Shown: positions 45,783 to 54,890, counted from the first letter of the stretch. The stretch: DNA of 64,000 nucleotides from Candidatus Melainabacteria bacterium (GCA_017307165.1 JAFKGK010000005.1:1-64000), one strand, 5' to 3'. Program-made: numbers and translations. Notes: generated from the sequence alone by a model not told the origin.

Positions 45783-46706
45783 CTAATGCTCCAGGTCCAA
45801 AAGCTCCTGATAAAGCGCCTTTTGCTTATCCGTCAGGTTGCTGGGTATGATGATGCGCGCACGGACCAAAAGATCTCCGTTGGCAGAACTATTGAGTATG
45901 GGCAATCCCTTGCCCTTGAGTCTGAGCATGCGGCCATTTTGTGTGCCGGCCGGTATCTTGATCTTGACCGCACCTTCCACAGTTTTGACCGTGATCTCGG
46001 CTCCCAATGCCGCCTGGGGTGGTGAGATCTCCGCCTCTGTAATGAGATTGTCGCCGTCCACAGTAAAATGCGGATGCGGCTTGACCTTGATGCGCAAGAA
46101 CAGGTCACCGCGGGTGGTGCTACCAGCCATCGATCCGCCTTCGCCAGGCACCCGTACTTTTTTGCCTGCACGTACTCCCTTGGGTATCTTGACCTCGATG
46201 GTGCGCGCTTTTTCGTTAGGACCTGCAGACACTTGCAAGGTCCTCTTGGCTCCAGTCGCCAACTCCTCTACCGTGAGATCGATCTCTGCCTCTTGATCCA
46301 GGTTGCGTCTTTGAGAGGCACCACCCTGACCACCAAAATTTCCAAAATGCTGATTAAAAAGCACATCAAAAAAATCAGAAAATCGGCCGTCACGACCAAG
46401 GTCTTGAAAGTTGCCAAAATCAAATTTGAAGTTGCCGCCTTGACCGGCATAGTCCGGCGGTGGACGGAAGGCATCACCGGCCTTCCAGTTGGCGCCCAGT
46501 TGATCGTAGCGCTTGCGTTTTTCGGGATCTTTGAGCACCTCATAGGCCTCATTGATCTCTTTGATCTTTGTCTCTGCGCCGGGATCGCCCTTATTGGTGT
46601 CAGGGTGGTATTTGCGTGCGAGCGTGCGATAAGCGCTCTTGATGTCCTTGTCGCTCGCCTTGCGATCGACTCCCAGCGTCTGATAGTAATCTTTAAACTC
46701 GACCAA
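45783..46706 (-). CDS. DnaJ/CbpA-type J-domain chaperone
   Basis: 307 residues. J-domain at the N-terminus ([20 protein letters not shown] and the HPD in [11 protein letters not shown]), a short Gly/Phe-containing linker, and the two beta-sandwich substrate domains typical of CbpA ([56 protein letters not shown]). There are no Zn-binding Cys pairs, so it is a DnaJ class B, CbpA-like co-chaperone for DnaK. It follows the TadE-like gene by 31 bases on the same strand, though the functions look unrelated. Confidence 0.9.
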   Translation of the reverse strand: MVEFKDYYQTLGVDRKASDKDIKSAYRTLARKYHPDTNKGDPGAETKIKEINEAYEVLKDPEKRKRYDQLGANWKAGDAFRPPPDYAGQGGNFKFDFGNFQDLGRDGRFSDFFDVLFNQHFGNFGGQGGASQRRNLDQEAEIDLTVEELATGAKRTLQVSAGPNEKARTIEVKIPKGVRAGKKVRVPGEGGSMAGSTTRGDLFLRIKVKPHPHFTVDGDNLITEAEISPPQAALGAEITVKTVEGAVKIKIPAGTQNGRMLRLKGKGLPILNSSANGDLLVRARIIIPSNLTDKQKALYQELLDLEH

Positions 46707-46737
46707 GATGTGCCTCTGCTAAATCTATTTGCACTAT

Positions 46738-47292
46738 CTAGTTTAGCGAATTGGTGTGCTCGATGGCACGATGACTCGAGCAATTGACAAGGACGGGGCC
46801 ACCTACGATCGGTATCGATCCGAGGCCGGGCACTCCGCCCAAATTGAGAAAGGGGCCGACGTTGAAGGTCGATTTGACAGTGTATTCGTAGATATTGTTG
46901 GTGTCATCCACCGTCCCGCTATACCCGGTATCGGGACCGTACTCGGTCGGGGTGCTGGAGCCTAGACTGGTGACGGTTATAAAGAGCGAGGTGCCGGAGC
47001 CCTGATAACCACCTTGCGGGACCAATTTGGCAAACTGGCCGATGCCCGAGCCAGTGATCTGCTGCGCCTTGGCCACCATCTTTGCTCTAGCCTCTTTGAA
47101 GCTAGGCGCATTGGAGGCATCGATCGCGCATTGGCTGGTCAAAAAGTAGAGCGAGGCATAACCCATGGCAAAGGCCAATAGATTGATCAGGGGAAAGGCA
47201 ATGATCAAAAGGAAGACAAAGAGGGCGGGGCCGAACTCTGCCATGGACGAGCCACGTCTGCGCCGCTTGTGTGGATGGTGCAAGGTGTTCAA
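46738..47292 (-). CDS. TadE/TadG-like pseudopilin-type protein
   Basis: 184 residues. An Arg-rich start (KRRRRGSSMAEF) leads into one long hydrophobic helix (GPALFVFLLIIAFPLINLLA), with a Glu just before it: the TadE-like pattern of prepilin-like proteins. The rest is outside the membrane, rich in Gly/Ser/Thr strands. Such proteins are minor pilins of tight-adherence systems. No other tad genes are in the window except the second TadE-like gene, divergent from this one at 47397. Confidence 0.72.
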   Translation of the reverse strand: MNTLHHPHKRRRRGSSMAEFGPALFVFLLIIAFPLINLLAFAMGYASLYFLTSQCAIDASNAPSFKEARAKMVAKAQQITGSGIGQFAKLVPQGGYQGSGTSLFITVTSLGSSTPTEYGPDTGYSGTVDDTNNIYEYTVKSTFNVGPFLNLGGVPGLGSIPIVGGPVLVNCSSHRAIEHTNSLN

Positions 47293-47396
47293 ATCGGACC
47301 TCGATGTAGTATTTTGGAATTTGCCCTCACTGCTGTATACCCGTCTACGGGGGCAAATATGTGAAATAATGCGAAAAGGATTTGGAGAATACTCAC

Positions 47397-47882
47397 TTGT
47401 TTTTGACTATCAACTCACGCAAGAGACGCTCGCTGGGCCAGTCTATGATCGAGCTCACGGCCGGCTTATTTCTCGTCGTGCCGATCGTGCTGGTCTTGTT
47501 TGACCTGGCCGTTATCGTCATGGCAGTGCAGATCAACGACTCGACCTGTCGCGAAGCAGCCCGCATGGCCAGTAAAGGCGATCCTCTCACTGCTAGCCAG
47601 CGCGCCAATGCCGTGGTCGGTCGGGCCAACAAACAGGGCTCGTCCATGCTCTCCAAATTTGCAGTGGTTTCTTGCAATAGCACAGTCACCGCAGCCGACA
47701 TCAACGCTCTCCAGCCCTTTGGCGGTCCTGTCTCGGGCAATGTCACCGTCGTCACCGAGGTCGAGGTCAGACCATTTGTCGTGGCCATCGTCTACCAGGG
47801 CGGAGGACCGATGAAGTTTCGCTCTTCGCAGACCTATCCGATCACTTATGTAGTGCCCAACACGGCCGGCACCACGCCATAA
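47397..47882 (+). CDS. TadE-like pseudopilin-type protein
   Basis: 161 residues from TTG 47397 (SD GGAG nine bases upstream); TTG 47382 is an alternative. The start RKRRSLGQSMIELTAGLF and the following helix (VVPIVLVLFDLAVIVMAV) match the TadE signature, with the Glu before the hydrophobic segment. The later part resembles other TadE proteins with an extended Ser/Thr-rich C-terminus. It is divergent from a similar gene and ends at a strong terminator. Confidence 0.8.
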   Translation: MFLTINSRKRRSLGQSMIELTAGLFLVVPIVLVLFDLAVIVMAVQINDSTCREAARMASKGDPLTASQRANAVVGRANKQGSSMLSKFAVVSCNSTVTAADINALQPFGGPVSGNVTVVTEVEVRPFVVAIVYQGGGPMKFRSSQTYPITYVVPNTAGTTP

Positions 47883-47886
47883 ATCA

Positions 47887-47920
47887 AGCCCCGGATATTT
47901 GAGTATCCGGGGCTTTTTTT
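47887..47920 (+). terminator. rho-independent terminator of the TadE-like gene
   Basis: 11-bp perfect stem AGCCCCGGATA (47887-47897) and TATCCGGGGCT (47904-47914) with a six-base loop, then a run of seven T's. It also separates this gene from the convergent rplA. Confidence 0.93.
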
Positions 47921-47948
47921 AGTTTTGGTTTTTGTCTTAGATCTAAGA

Positions 47949-48671
47949 CTAGTTGGCGATCGACTTGGCAATATCTTGCAGAGTCGAGAGGTCTAGCTTG
48001 ACCGAAGGACCTTGAGTCGAAGCCAGGTATACCGACTTGATGTATTGTCCCTTGACCGAAGGAGGCTTGATCTTGGTGATCTGGTCGACAACGGCAACGA
48101 GGTTTTTGAGGAGACGAGTGTCATCAAAGCTCAGCTTGCCGATGGCCATCTGCACGACGCCGCCGTCTTTTTCGGCACGGAAGGCTACTTTACCGGCCTT
48201 GAGCTCTTTGACAGTCTTGCCGACATCAAAGGTCACGGTGCCATCCTTGGGGTTGGGCATCAGGCCTTTGGGACCCAGTACCTTACCGAGCTTGGACAAC
48301 ATGGCCATGGCATCGGGAGTCGAAACCAGCTTGTCAAAATCGAGGAAGCCTTCGGAGATCTTGGCTACGAGCTCTTCTGCGCCAAATACATCAGCGCCTG
48401 CATCCTGTGCTTCTTTGATTTTTTCGCCCTTGGCTACGACAGCGACGCGGACTTCTTTACCAGTACCACCGGGCAATTGCACGGTAGAACGGATCTGCTG
48501 GTCGTTCATCTTGGGATTGACGCCCAGTCTAAAGTGCACTTCGAGAGTCTCGTCGAATTTGACAGACTTTTGATCCTTGATCAATTTGATTGCTTCTGCA
48601 GCAGTAATCGCATCACTGTTTTCTTTATAGAAAGCAGCAAAAGTCTTCTGTCTTTTCGTTTGCGTGGCCAT
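47949..48671 (-). CDS. rplA: 50S ribosomal protein L1
   Basis: 240 residues, full length. Conserved L1 features: SVKFDETLEVHFRLGVNPK, VQLPGGTGKEVRVAV, VLGPKGLMPNPKDGTV and the C-terminal KPPSVKGQYIKSVYLAST. L1 binds 23S rRNA at the E-site stalk and can repress its own operon through the mRNA leader. It is the last gene of the operon; instead of rplJ, a convergent TadE-like gene and a terminator follow. Confidence 0.97.
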   Translation of the reverse strand: MATQTKRQKTFAAFYKENSDAITAAEAIKLIKDQKSVKFDETLEVHFRLGVNPKMNDQQIRSTVQLPGGTGKEVRVAVVAKGEKIKEAQDAGADVFGAEELVAKISEGFLDFDKLVSTPDAMAMLSKLGKVLGPKGLMPNPKDGTVTFDVGKTVKELKAGKVAFRAEKDGGVVQMAIGKLSFDDTRLLKNLVAVVDQITKIKPPSVKGQYIKSVYLASTQGPSVKLDLSTLQDIAKSIAN

Positions 48672-48741
48672 TTTTCTGTCCCTGATTTGTTTGTCTATCT
48701 ATAACTATCGATCTATAACTACCGATGATCTGGCGCCGCAA

Positions 48742-49164
48742 CTAGTCGACGACGGTAAGACCCATATTGCGAGCAGTACCCATGATCATGCTTTCGGCTG
48801 CTTCCATAGAGGTTGCATTGAGGTCAGGCATCTTGACCTTGGCGATCTCGGTGATCTTGGCGCGGGAGATGGTGCCGACTTTCTTTTTGTTGGGCATAGC
48901 GGAGCCCTTTTCGACATTGGCCGACTTTTTGAGGAGCTCGGCAGCCGGAGGAGTCTTGAGTACAAAGTCAAAAGTGCGATCTTCGTAGACGGTGATCTCA
49001 ACCGGAACGATGGTGCCAGCTTTGTCCTGGGTCTTGGCGTTGTACTCTTTGCAAAATTGCATGATGTTGACGCCGTGCTGACCGAGTGCGGGACCAATCG
49101 GGGGTGCCGGATTGGCTTTGCCAGCTTGGATTTGGAGTTTGATCTTTCCTACGACCTTTTTCAC
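48742..49164 (-). CDS. rplK: 50S ribosomal protein L11
   Basis: 140 residues, normal length. Signatures: [34 protein letters not shown], then the RNA-binding C-terminal domain with [12 protein letters not shown] and [21 protein letters not shown]11 binds the GTPase-associated centre of 23S rRNA and is the target of thiopeptides. It precedes rplA by 70 bases. Confidence 0.97.
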   Translation of the reverse strand: MKKVVGKIKLQIQAGKANPAPPIGPALGQHGVNIMQFCKEYNAKTQDKAGTIVPVEITVYEDRTFDFVLKTPPAAELLKKSANVEKGSAMPNKKKVGTISRAKITEIAKVKMPDLNATSMEAAESMIMGTARNMGLTVVD

Positions 49165-49265
49165 GGTTTTCGATCCTATTTATTGCCTGTCTGTAATCTG
49201 TTTGTGCTTAGTTTTGCTCACGAAATATCCATCATATGGTAAATGATGGGTATGCCCCAAAGCGT

Positions 49266-49826
49266 TTACACTTTTATAACCTGGTTAAACTCCAGCTCTA
49301 CTGGGGTTGCGCGACCGAAGATGATAACAGAAGCTTTGATGCGTTCGCGCTCCAGGTTTACTTCTGTTACTTCGCCTGTAAAGTCGGCGAAAGGCCCGCC
49401 AGTGATACGTACAAAGTCTCCAACCTTGACGTCGATGGCCGCTGGCTTTTTGCCTTTGAGGCCCGTCATGGCCATTTGACGTCTGAGTATTTTTCTAATT
49501 TCGGAGTCTTGGACCGGCGTAGGTTTTTTGCCTGCGCCAACATATTTCGTAACACCGGGTGCCTCGCGAACGACTCTCCAGGAGTCATCATCGAGGATCA
49601 TCTCGACAAATACATAGCCAGGGTATTCGCGTTCGCGTTTTTCGACGCGCTTACCGTCCTTGACCTTGGTCACCATTTTTTCTGGGACGATCACGCCAAA
49701 GATGCGATCTTGAGCGCCCATGGTCAGGATGCGTTTCTCGATGTGCTCTTTTACTTTGTTTTCGTGGCCGCTGGCAGTCTGCACTGCATACCACTTGCGT
49801 TGTCCGTCTGTTTTGATGAAAGCCAT
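49266..49826 (-). CDS. nusG: transcription termination/antitermination protein NusG
   Basis: 186 residues. NGN domain: KWYAVQTASGHENKVKEHIE, then YPGYVFVEMILDD and WRVVREAPGVTKYVG; linker; C-terminal KOW domain (KVGDFVRITGGPFADFTGEV and the ending IFGRATPVELEFNQV). NusG links RNA polymerase to Rho or to the ribosome. Standard position between secE and rplK. Confidence 0.97.
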   Translation of the reverse strand: MAFIKTDGQRKWYAVQTASGHENKVKEHIEKRILTMGAQDRIFGVIVPEKMVTKVKDGKRVEKREREYPGYVFVEMILDDDSWRVVREAPGVTKYVGAGKKPTPVQDSEIRKILRRQMAMTGLKGKKPAAIDVKVGDFVRITGGPFADFTGEVTEVNLERERIKASVIIFGRATPVELEFNQVIKV

Positions 49827-49859
49827 TGTCTTTAAAGGACCTTTTTATCTAGACCGTAA

Positions 49860-50192
49860 TTAACCGCGACCAAAGCCGGCTCCATAGAGCCTTGCCCAGT
49901 GCTCGATCGGACCGAACACTGCATTACCGAGGATCCAATCGACACCCAGTACGATCAGGGTGAGAGCCGTTACGAGGACCAGGACACTCCAGGTCTCTCT
50001 GATCACTTGAGCCCGATCCGGCCAAGTGATCTTGTTGTTTTCGATGGCGCACTCTTTTAAAAACTGGATGACGCCGCCACCCTTGATGGCCTGGCCGGCA
50101 TGAGCGTGCCCTTGTGCCGGTTTAACGGCTTGGGGCGCTGCATCCTGCTTTTCTTCAGTTTTTTGCGAGTCTTCGACCATCATGTCTTGCAA
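49860..50192 (-). CDS. secE: SecE subunit of the Sec translocase
   Basis: 110 residues. The C-terminal region has the single membrane helix and the preceding amphipathic helix typical of short SecE proteins (FLKECAIENNKITWPDRAQV, then VLVLVTALTLIVLGVDWILG). The N-terminal half is a Glu/Lys/Gln-rich extension (to about residue 40). SecE clamps SecY in the inner-membrane protein channel. It lies between tRNA-Trp and nusG. Confidence 0.93.
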   Translation of the reverse strand: MQDMMVEDSQKTEEKQDAAPQAVKPAQGHAHAGQAIKGGGVIQFLKECAIENNKITWPDRAQVIRETWSVLVLVTALTLIVLGVDWILGNAVFGPIEHWARLYGAGFGRG

Positions 50193-50208
50193 CCATGTAA
50201 AGAAAATT

Positions 50209-50279
50209 CGCGCCTTGAAGGAGTCGAACCCTCAACAAAGGTTTTGGAGACCTCCGTTTTACCATTAAACTAAAGGCGC
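50209..50279 (-). tRNA. tRNA-Trp (anticodon CCA)
   Basis: Folds as a 71-base cloverleaf on the minus strand: acceptor stem GCGCCTT/AAGGCGC, discriminator G, D-arm around TAATGGTAAAAC, anticodon loop CTCCAAA with CCA, and T-arm GAGGGTTCGACTCCTTC (one loose pair). No 3' CCA is encoded. It is in the operon between rpmG and secE, an arrangement that many bacteria have. Confidence 0.96.
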
Positions 50280-50350
50280 TTGGAAAGCCGCTCTGACACC
50301 CGTATTTGTCATATGGGGCCGCGGCGGCTCAAGCTAAGCGAGACCAGTGC

Positions 50351-50518
50351 TTATTTTTTGGTCTCTTTGTGCTCGATATGCTTACGGCAAGTAGAGCAGT
50401 ATTTAGCAAGGTTCAATCTTTCGGGATCGTTTCTCTTGTTTTTCATGGTCGTGTAATTGCGTCTTTTGCATTCGCCACAAGCCAGTGTGATGATGATCCT
50501 GTCATCTTTCTTCGCCAT
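50351..50518 (-). CDS. rpmG: 50S ribosomal protein L33
   Basis: 55 residues beginning [20 protein letters not shown] and ending HIEHKETKK. Two C-x-x-C pairs (CGEC and CSTC) mark the zinc-binding form. The ATG has GGAG in the leader (CTGGAGAATAATC). It is the first gene of the operon; the tRNA-Trp follows 71 bases later. Confidence 0.96.
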   Translation of the reverse strand: MAKKDDRIIITLACGECKRRNYTTMKNKRNDPERLNLAKYCSTCRKHIEHKETKK

Positions 50519-50546
50519 GATTATTCTCCAGGCATAAAAATACGGA

Positions 50547-50571
50547 CAAAAAAAAGAGCCTCCTGCGAGGC
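50547..50571 (-). promoter_or_regulatory. hairpin plus U-run in the rpmG leader (possible attenuator)
   Basis: On the minus strand GCCTC-GCAG-GAGGC (50571-50558) is followed by TC and eight T's. It has the form of a small intrinsic terminator and lies between the promoter and the rpmG start, within a few bases of the likely transcription start. Confidence 0.5.
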
Positions 50572-50581
50572 GTCAACTGAA

Positions 50582-50611
50582 AGTATATCCACCACCTCGA
50601 AAAACTGTCAA
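50582..50611 (-). promoter_or_regulatory. sigma70-type promoter of the rpmG-tRNA-Trp-secE-nusG-rplK-rplA unit
   Basis: TTGACA (50611-50606), an 18-base spacer and TATACT (50587-50582). Near consensus. Transcription should begin near 50575, about 57 bases before the rpmG ATG. Confidence 0.8.
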
Positions 50612-50636
50612 TAAAAGTACAATTACACAGGCGACA

Positions 50637-52277
50637 TTGTTGCCGCTTCCTTACATATATCTATTGCAGATTGCCATTAAAATCCGGACACCCTTGATAT
50701 CTCGTCGTTTTTTCTCCATTTTCCTCGTCCTCGTCTGCACGGCCTCGATGCTCACAGGCTGCGGGCAGGGGCGTGCCCGCTATACACCGGACACCTTGAG
50801 AGTCAATATAGGCAACGAGCCACCAGGCCTCGATTGGCATACTGCTACAGACTCCACCTCGTTTGACGTGGTCTCCAACATCATGGTTGGTCTCACCCAA
50901 TACACGCCGGACGTCAAGTGTAAGCCTTCGTGCGCAAAGTCCTGGGACATATCGCCGGACGGACGCACATACACCTTTCACTTGCGCGATGACGTCAAGT
51001 GGTCTGATGGCAAGCCAGTCACGGCCTACGATTTTGAGTATGCCTGGACGCGCTTGCTCTCACCCGAGACAGCCGCCTCATACGCTTTCTTTTTATATGA
51101 TGTGGAAAATGCAAAAGAATGGAATGCAGGAAAGCTCAAGGACGCTGCGCGATTGGGGATCAAGGCGGTCGATGCCCAGACTTTTAGAGTCACACTCAAA
51201 AAGCCTGCCGCATACTTTATATATCTCACAGCCTTTTGCGCGAGTTTTCCCATGCGTCGTGACGTGGTGCAAAAGTATGGCAATCGCTGGACCGAAGCCG
51301 GCAATATGGTCACCAACGGCCCATTTACCCTGCAAAAATGGCAGCACGAGTACAAGATCGAGTTGGCGGCCAATCCAGATTTTTTTGAGGGCGCACCAGG
51401 GGTGAAGCTCATCAGGATGTTTATGGTGCCTGAGCAATCGACTGCTTTTGCTCTATACGAAAACGACGAGCTCGACTTTATCGATAACAGGTCTTTCGCA
51501 ACGCCTGATGTAGAGCGCTATCGCGAGAGTCCGGAGTACAAAAATTTTCCGCTCTTGCGCGAGAGCTATCTGGCATTTAATGTCAAAAAGAAACCATTCG
51601 ACAATGTCCTGGTGCGACGCGCCTTTGCTATGGCCATCGATAAAAATGTCTTTCCCAAGATCTTGCGGCGCGGCGAAAGGCCTGCCGATAGCTTTATTCC
51701 ACCTGCACTGGCCGGTAGCGCAAAAGACTCTGGCATGCCTTTTGATCCAGATCTAGCCAAACGAGTCCTCGCGCAAGCAGGCTATAAAACCGGGGCGGAA
51801 GTGCCGGCCATCGATCTGCTCTATCCCAATCGCGAAGACGTCAGACTCATTGTCGAGGCCACTCAGGACCAGCTCAAGCGCAATCTCGGCGTGCGCGTCA
51901 ATCTCGTCAACCAGGAATGGAAGGTCTATCTCGCCACTGTGCGCAAGGACGCCCCACCACTCTTTCGCAACTCCTGGGGCGCGGACTTTCCTGATCCTGA
52001 GACCTTTATGAATCTCTTTACCAGTTATAACGGCAATAACGACACCAAGTGGTCGTCTCCTGCATATGATGCGCTGATCGAAACGGCAGAGGCTGAGCGT
52101 GATCCAGTCAAGCGTGCCGACATGTATCGGCGTGCCGACCGCATCATGTGCCGCGAAGCATGCGCGATCGTACCGGCCTTTCTCGCTACGCAAAATATCA
52201 TGGTCAAACCCTGGGTCAAGGGCATCGCCATGAACCCTCTCGATCTGCAGTTTTTTAAGACGGTGACGGTCAAATAA
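50637..52277 (+). CDS. oligopeptide ABC transporter substrate-binding lipoprotein (SBP family 5, OppA-like)
   Basis: Up to 546 residues from TTG 50637; TTG 50694 is a likely alternative start. A lipoprotein signal ends in LTGC (Cys about 42), so it is probably a membrane-anchored lipoprotein. The mature part has the SBP_bac_5 features: LRVNIGNEPPGLDWHTATD, AKSWDISPDGRTYTFHLRDD, SDGKPVTAYDFEYAW and a NSWGADFPDPETFM segment. It collects peptides for the OppB and OppC permeases encoded downstream, three bases after its stop. Confidence 0.92.
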   Translation: MLPLPYIYLLQIAIKIRTPLISRRFFSIFLVLVCTASMLTGCGQGRARYTPDTLRVNIGNEPPGLDWHTATDSTSFDVVSNIMVGLTQYTPDVKCKPSCAKSWDISPDGRTYTFHLRDDVKWSDGKPVTAYDFEYAWTRLLSPETAASYAFFLYDVENAKEWNAGKLKDAARLGIKAVDAQTFRVTLKKPAAYFIYLTAFCASFPMRRDVVQKYGNRWTEAGNMVTNGPFTLQKWQHEYKIELAANPDFFEGAPGVKLIRMFMVPEQSTAFALYENDELDFIDNRSFATPDVERYRESPEYKNFPLLRESYLAFNVKKKPFDNVLVRRAFAMAIDKNVFPKILRRGERPADSFIPPALAGSAKDSGMPFDPDLAKRVLAQAGYKTGAEVPAIDLLYPNREDVRLIVEATQDQLKRNLGVRVNLVNQEWKVYLATVRKDAPPLFRNSWGADFPDPETFMNLFTSYNGNNDTKWSSPAYDALIETAEAERDPVKRADMYRRADRIMCREACAIVPAFLATQNIMVKPWVKGIAMNPLDLQFFKTVTVK

Positions 52278-52279
52278 GC

Positions 52280-53200
52280 ATGCTTACTCTCATCTTGAAA
52301 AGAATACTCATGGCGCTTCCGGTATTGTTTTTGGTGGCGACTCTTTCCTTTTGCCTGATCAGAGTGGTGCCCGGCGGACCATTTGACGCAGACAAAAACC
52401 TGCCCGACGAGATCGTTGCCAATCTCAAAGCAAAATACAATCTGGACAAGCCCCTGCCCGAGCAGTACGTGCTCTATATGCAGAGACTAGGGCGAGGCGA
52501 CCTCGGCGTCTCATACAAATACGTAAGCCGGACTGTAAACGATATACTGCTCGATGCTTTTCCCGTGTCGCTGGTACTTGGCGGACTGGCTCTGGCTCTC
52601 GCTGTGCTCGTGGGTGTGCCACTGGGAGCGGTGGCGGCTCTCGGGCGTGGTCGTTGGCAGGATACCCTGGCCATGTTTTTATCGACATTTGGCATATCGG
52701 TGCCGGGATTTGTCATAGGAGCATTGTTTATCTATGTATTTGGCATCCAGTTGAGGATTTTGCCTGTCGGGCTGTGGGAGTCTCCGTGGCATATGATTCT
52801 TCCTGCCATCACCCTGGCCTTTTCTCCTGCCGCTTATCTTGCGCGTCTCACCCGGGCCTCGGCCCTAGAAATAGTGCAAAAAGACTGGGTGCGTACCGCG
52901 CAGGCGAAGGGGCTCAGCGGCTCCGCCACAGTGCTCAAGCACATCATGCGCAACTCGCTCGTGCCGGTCATCACCGTGCTAGGGCCTCTGACCGCAATCC
53001 TGATCACTGGCTCCTTTGTCGTGGAGTACATCTATGCCATACCAGGCATGGGGCGCTTTTTTATCACGGCAGTGATGAATCGCGATTATGATTTGATACT
53101 GGGCACCACACTTATTTTTGCCGTTTTGCTCATCATGGCCAATACCTTTGTCGACATTGCCTACCAGATCCTCGACCCGCGTATGAGGATATCCGACTGA
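52280..53200 (+). CDS. oligopeptide ABC transporter permease (OppB-like)
   Basis: 306 residues with six membrane helices. N-terminal motif LATLSFCLIRVVPGGPFDA, and the cytoplasmic EAA-type loop ALEIVQKDWVRTAQAKGLSG where the ATPase docks. The last part (LTAILITGSFVVEYIYAIPG) is characteristic of DppB/OppB. Its TGA shares its last base with the ATG of the next permease gene. Confidence 0.93.
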   Translation: MLTLILKRILMALPVLFLVATLSFCLIRVVPGGPFDADKNLPDEIVANLKAKYNLDKPLPEQYVLYMQRLGRGDLGVSYKYVSRTVNDILLDAFPVSLVLGGLALALAVLVGVPLGAVAALGRGRWQDTLAMFLSTFGISVPGFVIGALFIYVFGIQLRILPVGLWESPWHMILPAITLAFSPAAYLARLTRASALEIVQKDWVRTAQAKGLSGSATVLKHIMRNSLVPVITVLGPLTAILITGSFVVEYIYAIPGMGRFFITAVMNRDYDLILGTTLIFAVLLIMANTFVDIAYQILDPRMRISD

Positions 53201-54066
53201 TGGCTAGCCAGGGCAGTTTTAAATACGTGGCCGGGCGACTGGCCAAGATACCACAGGCGGTGCTTGCCCTGACTCTCATCGGGCTGATCTGTCTGGTGGC
53301 GATCGCCTCGGCCCTGCAATTGCCTTTGTCTCCTTATGCCTACGATCAGACCAGTACTCTCTATCTGGCGGGTCCCAGCGCTCAGCATTGGATGGGCACC
53401 GATGAGCTCGGGCGCGACCTCTGCGCGCGTGTCATCTATGGCGCGCAGCTATCCATCGCTATAGGCCTTACGACTGCGGGGGTGGCCTTTGTGATTGGCA
53501 CTGTATACGGTGCAATTGCCGGATATTGCGGCGGCAAGATCGACACCCTGATGATGCGCGGTGTCGACCTTGCTTATTCTTTGCCCGACCTGCTCGTCAT
53601 GATCCTCATCGGTGTCTTGATCGGGCGTGGGACTTTTGGCATTTTGCTTGCGCTCGGCCTGGTGAGCTGGATGGGAACGGCCAGATTGACTCGAGCGCAG
53701 TTTTTGCAGCTCAAAAACGAAGAGTTTGTCGAGGCCGCCCGGGCGCAAGGACAGGATCATCTCAGCATCATCTGGAAACATCTCTTTCCCAATGCACTCG
53801 GGCCCATCATCGTTGCTTTAACATTTACCGTGCCTTCGGCCATTCTTTCTGAGTCTACATTGAGCTTCATCGGTCTCGGGCTTTCACCTCCCGCCTGCAG
53901 CTGGGGCACTCTGGCATCGGATGGCTGGCGCTCCTTGAGGGCTCACCCGCACCTCATATTTTTCCCCTCCCTTTTTATCTTTGCGACCGTATTGTCTTTC
54001 AACTTTCTCGGGGATGGACTGCGCGATGCACTCGATCCAAGAACGAGATTGTCTAAGCTCAAGTGA
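53200..54066 (+). CDS. oligopeptide ABC transporter permease (OppC-like)
   Basis: 288 residues, about six membrane helices. Typical features: HWMGTDELGRDLCARVIYGA, the EAA loop NEEFVEAARAQGQDHLSIIW and the ending LGDGLRDALDPR. It pairs with OppB. No ATP-binding subunits (OppD/OppF) follow; the next gene is an unrelated secreted protein, so the ATPases are encoded elsewhere or shared. Confidence 0.93.
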   Translation: MASQGSFKYVAGRLAKIPQAVLALTLIGLICLVAIASALQLPLSPYAYDQTSTLYLAGPSAQHWMGTDELGRDLCARVIYGAQLSIAIGLTTAGVAFVIGTVYGAIAGYCGGKIDTLMMRGVDLAYSLPDLLVMILIGVLIGRGTFGILLALGLVSWMGTARLTRAQFLQLKNEEFVEAARAQGQDHLSIIWKHLFPNALGPIIVALTFTVPSAILSESTLSFIGLGLSPPACSWGTLASDGWRSLRAHPHLIFFPSLFIFATVLSFNFLGDGLRDALDPRTRLSKLK

Positions 54067-54133
54067 TCTTTGGCTAAACAGGGTAGATTTAAAAAATAGC
54101 TCGCATTATTAATCGGGAGTAGATGATTTGGGG

Positions 54134-54847
54134 ATGTTTAAAGCCATAAATGCCTTAATGGCGACGATCGCTGTTGCCTTGCCCCTATCGACCGGGGCGG
54201 CGCAGGCCACGCCTGGCTGGATGCTCACTCAGCGCTCTATGAGTCTTGGCAATCAGGCCGTCGATCAATATGTGTATGTAAGTCCCAATGGGCTCAAGCT
54301 CAACATGCCGCGGCAAAAGATCAATATAGTCATGAGCGCGCCGAGCTGGACGGTTTGTTTCTATAACGAAAACACCAAAAATTTTTATACCACCTCCTTT
54401 GAAAACTGGATGCTCGATATCAACAAGCGCATGGGAGGCAAGGCCGACCTCGCGCGAGGCAAGTGGACCAAAGGGCCTGGCGGAGATGTTGCCGGGATGA
54501 AGGCCACTCAATATACTGCCGGTGGAGCTACAGGCACAGGCAAGGGCGCAAATATCAGACATGCCGATTGCTGGGTCTCCGACCAGATCTCGGTGCCACC
54601 AAAGATCTCGACTATGATCTCCCGTGGCTATGGTCTACCCGATACTCCATATTTCCCTCTAAAAGTAAGCTACGTCCTCAACAATGGCTCGCTAAACAAT
54701 GTGCTCGATACTTATCGGACACAGCAATCCGATATACCGGACAATTTTTTTGGCTTGCCGCAGGGATACAAGCAAGTGGCCTCGCAAGCCGAAGTCATGA
54801 TGGATGATGAGACACAATCGATCTTGCGCGATCTGGTCAAGGATTAG
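54134..54847 (+). CDS. secreted protein, possible DUF4412-like lipocalin-type fold
   Basis: About 237 residues from ATG 54134 (TTG 54128 adds two). Signal peptide with cleavage after AQA (about residue 25). The first mature part (VDQYVYVSPNGLKLNMPRQK, then VCFYNENTKNFYTTS) resembles the opening strands of DUF4412-type periplasmic proteins. Two Cys (CFYNE and DCWVSD) could form a disulfide. Function unknown. It sits between the permeases and the sensor kinase operon. Confidence 0.65.
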   Translation: MFKAINALMATIAVALPLSTGAAQATPGWMLTQRSMSLGNQAVDQYVYVSPNGLKLNMPRQKINIVMSAPSWTVCFYNENTKNFYTTSFENWMLDINKRMGGKADLARGKWTKGPGGDVAGMKATQYTAGGATGTGKGANIRHADCWVSDQISVPPKISTMISRGYGLPDTPYFPLKVSYVLNNGSLNNVLDTYRTQQSDIPDNFFGLPQGYKQVASQAEVMMDDETQSILRDLVKD

Positions 54848-54890
54848 GGATTAGGCTTGAGCAAACTCCGAGCGTGGAATACTCTTAGGT

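Noticed and set aside
48012..49835. long plus-strand open frames (230, 192 and 199 residues) in the ribosomal protein region
   Set aside because: Antisense to rplA, rplK and nusG, whose products are certain.
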